Assembly: GCA_021155965.1 (NCBI GenBank)
Contig: JAJNBJ010000007.1
Span: 1 to 64,000 of the forward strand
From: Flavipsychrobacter sp.
GTDB taxonomy: Bacteria; Bacteroidota; Bacteroidia; Chitinophagales; Chitinophagaceae
Length of the DNA stretch: 64,000 bases
Direction: 5' to 3'
The position numbers and the translations under genes were made by a program. Of the stretch, positions 44,252-52,464 are shown one piece after another. The first letter of the stretch is position 1. The number at the start of each line of letters is the position of its first letter. The notes beneath the pieces were generated by a model, which did no database searches, was not told the DNA's origin, and saw only the letters and a program-made list of their open reading frames with translations.

Positions 44252-44284
44252 GCGGAGAAACCGCTCTCCGCTCTGTTTCTCCGC
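44252..44284 (-). terminator. Terminator-like hairpin behind tRNA-Pro
   Basis: GCGGAGAAAC (44252-44261) and GTTTCTCCGC (44275-44284) pair perfectly. Read on the minus strand, after the tRNA, the hairpin is followed by TTTTTTGC. The same sequence style recurs at the end of repeat copy A (4496-4574). Confidence 0.7.
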
Positions 44285-44295
44285 TCTCAATTTAG

Positions 44296-44369
44296 TCGGG
44301 ACGACTGGATTCGAACCAGCGACCACATGACCCCCAGCCATGTGCGCTACCGGGCTGCGCTACGTCCCG
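44296..44369 (-). tRNA. tRNA-Pro, anticodon GGG
   Basis: The 74-nt minus-strand sequence folds as a cloverleaf: acceptor stem CGGGACG/CGTCCCG (7 perfect pairs), D arm GCGC...GCGC, anticodon stem CATGG/TCATG with loop CTGGGGG (anticodon GGG, reads CCC/CCU), T arm with GGTTCGAATCC. The discriminator base is A and CCA is not encoded. The accessory island abuts its 3' side. Confidence 0.92.
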
Positions 44370-44441
44370 CACCCATATTAGGGAGGGCAAATATAGTGCA
44401 AAAAAGCTGTACCGTAAAACCTTTGGAATTTGACTACTAAA

Positions 44442-45038
44442 CTATGATAACTCGTGAGAAATCAGCTTCAAAAACTCAGACCGCGTCTCATTCTTCATAA
44501 ACTGCCCGCTGAATGCCGATGTGGTGGTCACACTGTTCTGCTTCTGCACCCCGCGCATCATCATGCACAGGTGTTGGGCCTCTATTACCACGCCCACACC
44601 CAATGGGTTCAGCGTTTCCTGTATCACATCCAGTATCTGGTGTGTCATGCGCTCCTGCACCTGCAGGCGGCGTGCAAAGCACTCTACCACATGGGCTATT
44701 TTGCTCAACCCCGTAATAACACCATTAGGTATGTAAGCAATATGCGCTTTACCAAAGAACGGCAGCATATGGTGTTCGCACAACGAATACAATTCAATAT
44801 TCTTCACCAGCACCATCTCGCTATACGATTCATGAAACTTTGCAGAATTAAGTATCGCTGCAGCATCCATAGTATATCCCTGCGTAATGAACTGCATAGC
44901 CTTGGCAACGCGCTCAGGCGTTTTCTGCAGCCCTTCACGCTCCGGGTCCTCACCCAGCCCCTCCAGTATGGAACGGTAATAACCCTTAAGGTCATTGGTG
45001 GTTTGCTCGTCGTATGTCTCTTTCTTATGGTAAGCCAA
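44442..45038 (-). CDS. folE: GTP cyclohydrolase I
   Basis: 198 residues. It converts GTP to dihydroneopterin triphosphate, the first pterin and folate step. The zinc ligands Cys87 and His90 ([20 protein letters not shown]) and Cys158 ([12 protein letters not shown]) are present, plus [20 protein letters not shown]. The coding start is a TTG at 45038 giving [11 protein letters not shown]; the nearest ATG is out of frame. The next gene upstream, queD, uses the same product. Confidence 0.95.
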   Translation of the reverse strand: MAYHKKETYDEQTTNDLKGYYRSILEGLGEDPEREGLQKTPERVAKAMQFITQGYTMDAAAILNSAKFHESYSEMVLVKNIELYSLCEHHMLPFFGKAHIAYIPNGVITGLSKIAHVVECFARRLQVQERMTHQILDVIQETLNPLGVGVVIEAQHLCMMMRGVQKQNSVTTTSAFSGQFMKNETRSEFLKLISHELS

Positions 45039-45119
45039 AATGCCTCATTTAGAGATACAATATTAGCTGAGAATAGAGTATTGGCATTTATCAATTACCA
45101 ATATGCCTATCAGCATTTA

Positions 45120-45530
45120 TTATCCGTAATACTCTACATATATCTTCGGTGTCTCCACCAGCTTCACACGATGAAGTTGCACACCACCTTTCTCAATGTG
45201 TGGTTTCAATTCGTTCCATATACCTATCGCAAAATTCTCAGCGCTGGTAAACTTGCCCTTCATAAAATCCACATCCAGGTTCAGGTTGCGGTGGTCCACA
45301 CGTTCTACGATCACATCCTTTATCAGGTCGCCCAATGTTTTCGCATTAAAGATAAAACCGGTCTCAGGATCGGGGTTGCCTTTTATAGTCACATGCAGTT
45401 CGTAATTGTGTCCATGCCAGTTCTCATTAGCACACTTGCCAAACACCTCTTTGTTATGGGCATCCGTCCAGCTTTTGTTCTCCAGTTTATGGGCAGCATT
45501 AAAATTCTCAACCCTAGTCAGATAAACCAT
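45120..45530 (-). CDS. queD: 6-carboxytetrahydropterin synthase (QueD/PTPS family)
   Basis: 136 residues. It converts 7,8-dihydroneopterin triphosphate into 6-carboxytetrahydropterin for queuosine synthesis. Zinc ligands His14 (NFNAAHKL), His39 and His41 (WHGHNYEL) and the catalytic Cys33 (GKCANENW) are visible. It lies 81 bp upstream of folE on the same strand, so substrate supply and use are adjacent. A PTPS-III or tetrahydrobiopterin-type role cannot be excluded from sequence alone. Confidence 0.92.
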   Translation of the reverse strand: MVYLTRVENFNAAHKLENKSWTDAHNKEVFGKCANENWHGHNYELHVTIKGNPDPETGFIFNAKTLGDLIKDVIVERVDHRNLNLDVDFMKGKFTSAENFAIGIWNELKPHIEKGGVQLHRVKLVETPKIYVEYYG

Positions 45531-45547
45531 TTTCTCTATTTGAACTG

Positions 45548-45579
45548 CAAAATTAGCGCTACTGGGCGGTTTTCACAAA
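45548..45579 (-). promoter_or_regulatory. Promoter of queD (and possibly folE)
   Basis: On the minus strand TTTG (45579-45576), a 20-nt spacer and TAATTTTG (45555-45548) match the Bacteroidota consensus exactly. The queD ATG at 45530 is 17 nt downstream of the -7 box. Confidence 0.75.
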
Positions 45580-45597
45580 AAAGCGGTTATTTGCACC

Positions 45598-46236
45598 ATG
45601 AACCTGCTGCTAATAGCCGCCACAGATGGGGAAATAAACCGCCCCCTCCCTGCCTCTATAAAAGGCGATTGGAGCATAGAAGTGCTCGTCACCGGCGTTG
45701 GAATGGTAGCTACAACCTATGCGCTCACCAAACATATTCAACATAATAAATATGATTTTGTCATGCAGGTTGGTGTAGCAGGAAGCTTTTATAAGGAATT
45801 AGCGCTGGGCGATGTGGTCTTCATCACCGAAGACCGCTATGCCGATTTTGGCGCCGAGGACCACGATAAACACCTCGATATTTTTGAAATGGGTTTGCAG
45901 GATAAAAATACCTTCCCTTTCAGCAATGGCAAATTGGTCAACCCGCTTTCTCATTTTCATGATAATATAAAATTACCTCGCGTCAGCGGCATTACTGTAA
46001 ACACAGTAAGCGGCAATGCACAAACAATAAAAATGCGCAGCGAACGGTACAATGCCATGGTAGAAAGTATGGAAGGTGCAGCTTTTCACGAAGTTTGCCT
46101 GCGCGAGAATATACCCTTCGCGCAGGTGCGCGCAATTTCCAACTACGTTACCCCACGCGATAAAAGCCAATGGAAAATGAAAGAGGCGGTGATCAATCTA
46201 AATGACTGGCTGGCTGGTTTTATAAACACACTCTAA
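45598..46236 (+). CDS. mqnB: Futalosine hydrolase
   Basis: 212 residues, normal length. It cleaves futalosine to dehypoxanthinyl futalosine in the alternative menaquinone pathway. The nucleosidase-phosphorylase-like fold is shown by VLVTGVGMVATTYALTKHIQ, QVGVAGSF, LGDVVFITEDRYADFGAED and VESMEGAAFHEVCLRE. The stop codon directly touches the mqnD ATG at 46237. TTATTTG lies four bases before its start. Confidence 0.92.
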   Translation: MNLLLIAATDGEINRPLPASIKGDWSIEVLVTGVGMVATTYALTKHIQHNKYDFVMQVGVAGSFYKELALGDVVFITEDRYADFGAEDHDKHLDIFEMGLQDKNTFPFSNGKLVNPLSHFHDNIKLPRVSGITVNTVSGNAQTIKMRSERYNAMVESMEGAAFHEVCLRENIPFAQVRAISNYVTPRDKSQWKMKEAVINLNDWLAGFINTL

Positions 46237-47067
46237 ATGAAACTAACACTAGGCTTCAGTCCATGCCCCAATGATACCTTCATCTTTGATGCCATGGTAA
46301 ATGGCAAGATAGACAGTCATGGTATTACGTTCAATTATGTTATGGAAGACGTAGAAACACTGAACAAATGGGCAGAGCTGGGCAAACTGGATATTACCAA
46401 ACTCAGTTTCAATACATTTTTGCACACAGTTGATAAATATACGCTGCTCCACAGCGGCAGCGCACTGGGCGAAGGCGTGGGACCGTTATTAATTGCAAAG
46501 CAATCACTCGACCTTTCTAAAATTGACACATACAAAATTGCTATCCCCGGCTTTAACACTACTGCCAATTTATTACTCACACTAGCCTTCCCACACGCAA
46601 AAAATAAATCAGAACTTATCTTCAGCGAAATAGAAGCAGCCGTCCTGAATGGCGAACACGATGCCGGCCTCGTCATCCACGAAAGCAGGTTCACCTACCA
46701 GCAAAAAGGCCTCACCAAACTCATAGACCTCGGCGACTGGTGGCAGCAAGAAACCAATGCTGCCATCCCCCTCGGCGGCATTGTCATCCGCCGCAACTTT
46801 GATAAACAGCTATGCACAACTGTAGATAGTATCATCAAAGAAAGCCTCGCTTACTCCTGGCAACATTATCCCGAGCTCTCCCCATTCGTAAAAGAAAACG
46901 CCCAGGAGATGGAGGAAGACGTTATGCGCAAACACATCAACCTCTACGTCAACAACTACACAACAGATCTCGGAGAAACAGGGCGAAACGCGATTACTAC
47001 TCTTTTTGAAAAAGCAAAAAGCGCAGGACTATTGAAAGAAAATATTTTGCCGGATATTTTTTATTAG
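46237..47067 (+). CDS. mqnD: 1,4-dihydroxy-6-naphthoate synthase
   Basis: 276 residues. It forms 1,4-dihydroxy-6-naphthoate from cyclic dehypoxanthinyl futalosine. LGFSPCPNDTFIFDAMVNGK at the N-terminus and the periplasmic-binding-protein-like fold (VIHESRFTYQQKGLTKLIDL) are diagnostic. It follows mqnB without a gap, so mqnB-mqnD is one unit. Its stop codon overlaps that of the convergent ispG by 4 bp. Confidence 0.94.
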   Translation: MKLTLGFSPCPNDTFIFDAMVNGKIDSHGITFNYVMEDVETLNKWAELGKLDITKLSFNTFLHTVDKYTLLHSGSALGEGVGPLLIAKQSLDLSKIDTYKIAIPGFNTTANLLLTLAFPHAKNKSELIFSEIEAAVLNGEHDAGLVIHESRFTYQQKGLTKLIDLGDWWQQETNAAIPLGGIVIRRNFDKQLCTTVDSIIKESLAYSWQHYPELSPFVKENAQEMEEDVMRKHINLYVNNYTTDLGETGRNAITTLFEKAKSAGLLKENILPDIFY

Positions 47068-49055
47068 TTGCTTGTTTCCACCCACGCCCCATGCTCCTTA
47101 AGCAAGCCTATCAGCTCATCCACAGCTACTTCACTGGGTACGCCACGCTTCATAACGTCTTTGCCTTTATAGAGAGTTATCTTACCGGGGCCGCTGCCTA
47201 CATAGCCAAAATCAGCATCAGCCATTTCACCGGGGCCATTTACTATACAACCCATTATGGCAATTTTCACACCTTTCAGGTGGTTGGTAACAGAGCGTAT
47301 TTTAGCTGTAGTCTCCTGCAGGTCAAACAGTGTGCGCCCACAACTTGGGCAGCTTATGTATTCAGTCTTGCTGATACGCGTACGTGTAGCCTGTAATATG
47401 TAGAAGGCAGTATTATTCAGAAATTGTTCGTTGCTTTTTACTTCAAGATAAGTGCGCCCGCTAATTTTTCTGTTCTCTAAATTCTTCGGATCATTCAAAA
47501 GCCATATGCCATCTCCAAAACCATCAAGTAGTAGGCCACCGGTATCTGTAGCATATTCTATCAGTTGTTTATCTACAGTCTTATCAATACTTTCAGATAA
47601 CAGTATCACCGGACATTTTATTCCCTGCTCCATCAGTTCTATAACGAAACGCCTCACCGATGCCATTGCGTGAGTGTTAGAACTAAACACAACAAGCACA
47701 GCCTTTGGATATTGCTTCAGTTTATCTACAAAACCATAAGGCACATCGTTGGCATCAACGTACACAAAGTGTTGCTGGTCGATAGCCAGGTTACTATCTG
47801 CATATTCAGCCTGGGTAAGATAAGGGTGGTATTTTGTTTTATCAGGGACATTCTGCCAAGCCTCGTTATCGCAGATCACCTGCAATGTTCCCGGCAATGC
47901 GAAATCAAAGAACCGCAATCCTGTATATACATAATCAGCAGCAGAATCACTGATACTCCACTTATCACTATCTGCATTATAGGTATATCCAATCGGCTCC
48001 AGGCTTTTTGTATCCAGTTGCTCCACCTTGCTATAATCAGCAACAACAACCGGCACATGTCCTGAACCAATGTTATGCACACTTAACGTCTCACGTCTGT
48101 TATAAGCAAATGGATTGTAAGGAAGTGCAATTGTATTCCTCAACTCAGCTATTGGTTGATGCCCGCTCCTGTTCTTATATCGGTCAACTAAATCCCTGCA
48201 TACCGGTATCTCGAACTCGGGGTCTTCTGTAAGCGAAACTCTTATGGTATCACCTATACCATCTTCAAGCAAAGTACCTATTCCAATAGCGCTTTTAATC
48301 CGGCCATCCTCGCCGTCTCCGGCTTCAGTTACGCCAAGGTGCAAAGGGTAGCACTCACCAAACTCCTCATCCATTTTTTGCACCAGCAGCCGGTATGCCT
48401 GCACCATCACCAGCGGGTTGCTGCTTTTCATGCTCAGCACTATCTGGTGATAACTTTCACCACGTGCTATACGCAGGAACTCCATAGCACTTTCTACCAT
48501 GCCGATCGGGGTATCTCCATACCGGCTCATGATACGGTCGCTCAACGAACCATGGTTGGTGCCTATACGCATTGCAGTACCGTACTCCTTACATATGCGC
48601 ACCAATGGTGTGAACCTGTCTCGTATGCGGTCTACTTCCGCAATGTATTCCGTGTCGGTATATTCTATAAAGTCAAACTTCTTTTTGTCAATATAATTGC
48701 CCGGGTTCACTCTCACCTTCTCTATTATTCGTGCTGCAATTTCTGCAGCGTTAGGTGTAAAATGTATATCTGCTACAAGTGGTGTATTATACCCTGCCGC
48801 ACGCAATTGTTTTTTTATATTAAGCAGGTTTTCGGCCTCATTTTTACTGGGGGCCGTTATACGCACCATCTCTGCTCCCGCTTCTATACATCGAATAGTT
48901 TGGGCTACCGTTGCGGCAGTGTCCATGGTGTCGGTGGTGGTCATGGTTTGTATGGCAATGGGATGACCATAACCAATTACCAGGTCACCGATCTTTACTT
49001 CGTGCGTGGGTAAACGTTTATATTCTGTTAGCGATGAGCAATACTGCTGCAGCAT
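47064..49055 (-). CDS. ispG: 4-hydroxy-3-methylbut-2-enyl-diphosphate synthase, large form
   Basis: 663 residues; E. coli-type enzymes have about 370. It makes HMBPP in the non-mevalonate isoprenoid pathway. The N-terminal TIM-barrel half is clear (IGYGHPIAIQTMTTTDTMDT; VADIHFTPNAAEIAARIIEK; RIGTNHGSLSDRIMSRYGDT). A roughly 250-residue insertion (about 300-550) separates it from the Fe-S domain with cysteines in ISCPSCGRTLFD and KIAIMGCIVNGPGEMADADF. Large IspG with this insertion is usual in Bacteroidota and plants. Confidence 0.95.
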   Translation of the reverse strand: MLQQYCSSLTEYKRLPTHEVKIGDLVIGYGHPIAIQTMTTTDTMDTAATVAQTIRCIEAGAEMVRITAPSKNEAENLLNIKKQLRAAGYNTPLVADIHFTPNAAEIAARIIEKVRVNPGNYIDKKKFDFIEYTDTEYIAEVDRIRDRFTPLVRICKEYGTAMRIGTNHGSLSDRIMSRYGDTPIGMVESAMEFLRIARGESYHQIVLSMKSSNPLVMVQAYRLLVQKMDEEFGECYPLHLGVTEAGDGEDGRIKSAIGIGTLLEDGIGDTIRVSLTEDPEFEIPVCRDLVDRYKNRSGHQPIAELRNTIALPYNPFAYNRRETLSVHNIGSGHVPVVVADYSKVEQLDTKSLEPIGYTYNADSDKWSISDSAADYVYTGLRFFDFALPGTLQVICDNEAWQNVPDKTKYHPYLTQAEYADSNLAIDQQHFVYVDANDVPYGFVDKLKQYPKAVLVVFSSNTHAMASVRRFVIELMEQGIKCPVILLSESIDKTVDKQLIEYATDTGGLLLDGFGDGIWLLNDPKNLENRKISGRTYLEVKSNEQFLNNTAFYILQATRTRISKTEYISCPSCGRTLFDLQETTAKIRSVTNHLKGVKIAIMGCIVNGPGEMADADFGYVGSGPGKITLYKGKDVMKRGVPSEVAVDELIGLLKEHGAWVETSN

Positions 49056-49166
49056 ATTATAAAAATAACAGGCAAAGTTAGCTTAAATATGAAGCAATTA
49101 TCTTGTGGCTATTTATTCATAACCATAATAAAAACGTAAATTCTCATAACACAATTCTCCCTTAAG

Positions 49167-49199
49167 TTTGCATTTTTTAGCCAAACAATAGTATTTTAG
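49167..49199 (+). promoter_or_regulatory. Promoter candidate of the alpha/beta hydrolase
   Basis: TTTG (49167-49170), a 21-nt spacer and TATTTTAG (49192-49199, one mismatch) precede the ATG at 49209. Confidence 0.5.
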
Positions 49200-49208
49200 C
49201 ACAATTAC

Positions 49209-49970
49209 ATGGAATACGAGATAAAACATTCGGGTAAATTTAAATACGTAGCAGAAGGTGCCGGGGAACCACTAATACTATTACACGGGCTTTTTGGTGC
49301 ATTAAGTAATTTTAAAGACCTGGTTGATCACTTTAAGCAATCTTACAGGGTTATCATTCCCTTGTTGCCATTATACGACCTTACCCTTATTGAAACCAGC
49401 GTATCAGGCCTTGCACGACATGTTACCAAATTCATAGAGCACGAGAAGTTATCTAATTTTCACTTGCTAGGTAACTCGCTCGGCGGGCATATTGGGCTTG
49501 TATATACACTTAAACACCAGAACCTGGTAAAATCCATCACACTTACCGGTAGTTCAGGTCTTTTTGAGAACGGGATGGGTGAAACATACCCCAAGCGCGG
49601 CGACTACAACTATGTGCAAAAGAAGACCGAGCTCACATTCTATGATCCTAAAGTGGCTACCAAGGAGCTGGTTGATGAGGTATTTCATATTATCAATAAC
49701 CGCATGAAGGCGCTCAAAATAATAGCACTGGCACGGTCGGCAATTAAACATAACCTTGGCGATGAGCTACAGGAAATAAAAGTACCCGTATGCCTTATAT
49801 GGGGCAAAAATGATACCATTACACCGCCGATGGTAGCCGAAGAGTTTCACAAACTATTGCCTACATCCGAACTACATTGGATAGATAAATGTGGCCATGC
49901 CCCAATGATGGAAGTGCCTGTGGAATTTAACACCATACTCACAACGTTCCTGAACAAGCATAAAGCCTGA
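49209..49970 (+). CDS. Alpha/beta-hydrolase
   Basis: 253 residues without a signal peptide. The oxyanion HGLFGALSNF, nucleophile elbow GNSLGGHIGL, acid LIWGKNDTITPP and catalytic His DKCGHAPMMEVP are all in place, so it is an active-type enzyme. Substrate unknown; the fold subtype resembles MhpC/EstB-like hydrolases of Bacteroidota. Confidence 0.9.
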   Translation: MEYEIKHSGKFKYVAEGAGEPLILLHGLFGALSNFKDLVDHFKQSYRVIIPLLPLYDLTLIETSVSGLARHVTKFIEHEKLSNFHLLGNSLGGHIGLVYTLKHQNLVKSITLTGSSGLFENGMGETYPKRGDYNYVQKKTELTFYDPKVATKELVDEVFHIINNRMKALKIIALARSAIKHNLGDELQEIKVPVCLIWGKNDTITPPMVAEEFHKLLPTSELHWIDKCGHAPMMEVPVEFNTILTTFLNKHKA

Positions 49971-50063
49971 TTAGTATTGTCAAATAATTGCAATTTTGTT
50001 ATAATTCAGATACTAACGTTTTTTGGTACACGTTTTGCAATAGAGTAGATAGAGAGGAGAAAA

Positions 50064-50723
50064 ATGAATATAGACCAGTTAATAGCACCAGTACCAACCC
50101 TAACACCGGAAGACACAGGGGAGAAAGCCATAGATATTATGGCAGAAAACAACCTGCCCGAACTACCCGTTGTAGATGCCGACGATCACTACATGGCATT
50201 GATAACCGAGGACGATATTCTGAATTGGAAAAATACCGGTGATAAGATAAGCAGCAGCGATTCATTGGCATATAAGCCTGCTGTTCATGGCACAAGCCAC
50301 CCTTTTGAGGCGATGCGGCTTATGAACCAGATGAATTTATCGGTTCTACCTGTAATAGACAACGACCATAAATACATAGGCTCTGTAACCAAAGATACCC
50401 TGTTGAAGTATGTAACTGAACACAGTGGTATAGATGCACCCGGCGGGATCATTGTACTGGAAATAGCTCCCCGTAATTACACCTTGCCTGAAATAGCACG
50501 GATATGCGAAAATGAGGATGTTGTGGTGATGAATATGCAGGCGAATGTAAACGAAAGGGGCATGCTGGAAATTACACTTAAAGTAAACCGGTCGGCACTG
50601 GATGCTGTTGTATCGTCTTTTGAACGGCACAAATACCATGTAAAAGCAGTGTATGGCGAACACACTAATAACGATGATATAGCCGATAAGTACAACTTGC
50701 TGATGAACTATATTAATATGTAA
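50064..50723 (+). CDS. CBS-pair protein with an ACT-like C-terminus
   Basis: 219 residues. Two CBS motifs (residues about 1-60: TGEKAIDIMAENNLPELPVV; about 75-130: AMRLMNQMNLSVLPVIDNDH) form a Bateman module that probably binds an adenine nucleotide. The C-terminus (about 135-205: GIIVLEIAPRNYTLPEIARI ... MLEITLKVNR) resembles an ACT domain. The start is preceded by a purine-rich GAGAGGAGA, a clear Shine-Dalgarno-like sequence that is unusual among genes in this window. Partner unknown. Confidence 0.85.
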   Translation: MNIDQLIAPVPTLTPEDTGEKAIDIMAENNLPELPVVDADDHYMALITEDDILNWKNTGDKISSSDSLAYKPAVHGTSHPFEAMRLMNQMNLSVLPVIDNDHKYIGSVTKDTLLKYVTEHSGIDAPGGIIVLEIAPRNYTLPEIARICENEDVVVMNMQANVNERGMLEITLKVNRSALDAVVSSFERHKYHVKAVYGEHTNNDDIADKYNLLMNYINM

Positions 50724-50748
50724 TTGTTACTATAAGGGTTAAAACAAT

Positions 50749-50785
50749 TATTTTTGCAAAAGACGGATAACATCCGTCTTTATTA
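50749..50785 (+). promoter_or_regulatory. -7 box followed by a leader or terminator hairpin
   Basis: TATTTTTG (50749-50756) matches TAnnTTTG. It is followed directly by AGACGGAT (50761-50768) and ATCCGTCT (50772-50779), an 8-bp hairpin, then TTTATTATTT. The hairpin may terminate the CBS gene or act as an attenuator in the leader of the DUF3109 gene; the sequence cannot decide. Confidence 0.55.
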
Positions 50786-50800
50786 TTTAAATTAAGGAAG

Positions 50801-51382
50801 ATGATCGCGATAGATAACGTATTGCTTAGTGACGAGGTAGTAGAAGAGCATTTTGTTTGCGACCTGAACAAGTGTAAAGGTGGCTGTTGTGTGGATGGAG
50901 ATTGTGGTGCACCTCTTACTGAAGAGGAAACAAAGATCATAGCGCGTATCTATCCTAAAATAAAATCTTCCCTGCTCCCGGAATATGTTGCCGAGATAGA
51001 AAAGCAGGGCACCCATACCACGGATAAGGAATATGGTTATGTAACTCCTACAGTAAACGGTGGCATATGTGTTTATGGTTATACAGATGAACTGGGTGTA
51101 GTGAAATGTGGCATAGAAAAAGCATGGAAAGAAGGAAAAATAAAATTCCGCAAACCCATCTCCTGTCATTTATTCCCGATACGTGTTATTTCTCACCCCG
51201 GATATGAGGCTGTGAATTACGAACCACGCGAAACACTATGTAAACCAGCATGTAAGCAAGGAAAAGCATTAAAAGTACCGGTGTACGTATTTCTCAAAGA
51301 AGCCATCATCCGTAAATACGGAGGCCAGTTTTACGAGGCTTTGGATGCTGTGGCGAAGAAAATGAGAAAGGACAAAAGCTAA
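50801..51382 (+). CDS. DUF3109 cysteine-rich protein
   Basis: 193 residues without a signal peptide. The N-terminal cluster CDLNKCKGGCCVDGDCGAPL (residues 25-44) and later CISCHLFPIRV-like and CKPACKQGKA strings give a conserved set of cysteines like YkgJ/DUF3109 proteins, thought to bind a metal or Fe-S cluster. AAGGAAG before the ATG is a ribosome-binding-site-like sequence. Function unknown. Confidence 0.85.
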   Translation: MIAIDNVLLSDEVVEEHFVCDLNKCKGGCCVDGDCGAPLTEEETKIIARIYPKIKSSLLPEYVAEIEKQGTHTTDKEYGYVTPTVNGGICVYGYTDELGVVKCGIEKAWKEGKIKFRKPISCHLFPIRVISHPGYEAVNYEPRETLCKPACKQGKALKVPVYVFLKEAIIRKYGGQFYEALDAVAKKMRKDKS

Positions 51383-51387
51383 CTTTT

Positions 51388-52377
51388 TTATATCCACCCT
51401 TGGTTATGCAGGTATTTGGCAATCTGCACTGCATTGGTAGCTGCACCTTTGCGCAGGTTATCAGCCACGATCCAGCAGTTGAGCGTATTAGGTTGTGAGT
51501 AGTCCCTCCTAATCCTTCCCACGAATACTTCGTCTTTACCTTCTGCATCTATAGGCATCGGGTAACCGTTCATGGAAGGATTATCTACTACTACCACTCC
51601 GGACATATTGCTGAGCAATTCACGCACATCATTTTCATTAAAATCTTTGTGCAGCTCTATATTCACACTTTCGCTATGCCCACCCACTACTGGTACACGC
51701 ACGGTTGTAGCCGTTACTTTAATGCTGTCGTCTCCCATTATCTTACAGGTTTCGTGCACCATCTTCATTTCTTCCTTCGTATAGCCATTGTCCTGGAATA
51801 CATCGATATGCGGCAATACATTAAGGTCTATTGTATGGGGATACACCTTATTTTCTTTGCTACCGGCACGTTGCTCCATCAACTCTTTAACAGCTTTTTG
51901 CCCGGTACCGCTTACTGATTGGTAGGTACTTACCACCACCCTCTTAATACCATATGCACGATGTATAGGGTCCAGCACCATGACCATTTGTATAGTAGAG
52001 CAGTTAGGATTGGCTATGATATAATCTCCCTTTGTCAATACATGACCATTTACTTCAGGCACAACCAATTTTTTATCTTCCTTCATGCGCCATGCCGATG
52101 AATTATCAACCACATAACAACCAATAGCAGCAAACTTAGGAGCCAATTCCAATGAGATACTGCCACCGGCAGAAAATAATGCAAGTGTTGGCTTCATAGC
52201 AATAGCTGTATCAGCAGCTACTACACTGTATTCCTTTCCTCTGTAAAAAACCTTCTGCCCAACAGACTTCTCAGAAGCTACTGGTATCAATTCAGTAACC
52301 GGAAAATTCCTTTCCTCCAATATCCTTAACATAGTACCACCTACAAGACCGGTGGCGCCTACAACTGCTACTTTCAT
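51388..52377 (-). CDS. asd: Aspartate-semialdehyde dehydrogenase
   Basis: 329 residues from ATG at 52377, where MKVAVVGATGLVGG begins; an in-frame upstream ATG would add 28 unlikely residues. It reduces aspartyl phosphate to aspartate semialdehyde for lysine, threonine, methionine and diaminopimelate. Catalytic Cys126 sits in IIANPNCSTIQM. TACTTTTG (52404-52397 on the minus strand) is a good -7 box 19 bp upstream. Confidence 0.95.
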   Translation of the reverse strand: MKVAVVGATGLVGGTMLRILEERNFPVTELIPVASEKSVGQKVFYRGKEYSVVAADTAIAMKPTLALFSAGGSISLELAPKFAAIGCYVVDNSSAWRMKEDKKLVVPEVNGHVLTKGDYIIANPNCSTIQMVMVLDPIHRAYGIKRVVVSTYQSVSGTGQKAVKELMEQRAGSKENKVYPHTIDLNVLPHIDVFQDNGYTKEEMKMVHETCKIMGDDSIKVTATTVRVPVVGGHSESVNIELHKDFNENDVRELLSNMSGVVVVDNPSMNGYPMPIDAEGKDEVFVGRIRRDYSQPNTLNCWIVADNLRKGAATNAVQIAKYLHNQGWI

Positions 52378-52464
52378 TATAAATTCAATTGAAGCGCAAA
52401 AGTACTTTAATGCATTCAAAGAAATAAATATGGTGAACAAAACTATTTTTTTAAAGCCCATAAT

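Noticed and set aside
41330-44369. Duplicated tRNA-Pro 3' end as an attachment site of the island
   Set aside because: I looked for the T-arm/acceptor sequence to the left of the tRNA and found no convincing second copy.
44454-45746. 430-codon plus-strand frame antisense to folE and queD
   Set aside because: Both underlying genes are unmistakable on the minus strand; the antisense frame is rich in His, Leu and Tyr and has no domain.
48339-49013. 224-codon plus-strand frame antisense to ispG
   Set aside because: Cys/His-rich shadow of a clear ispG.
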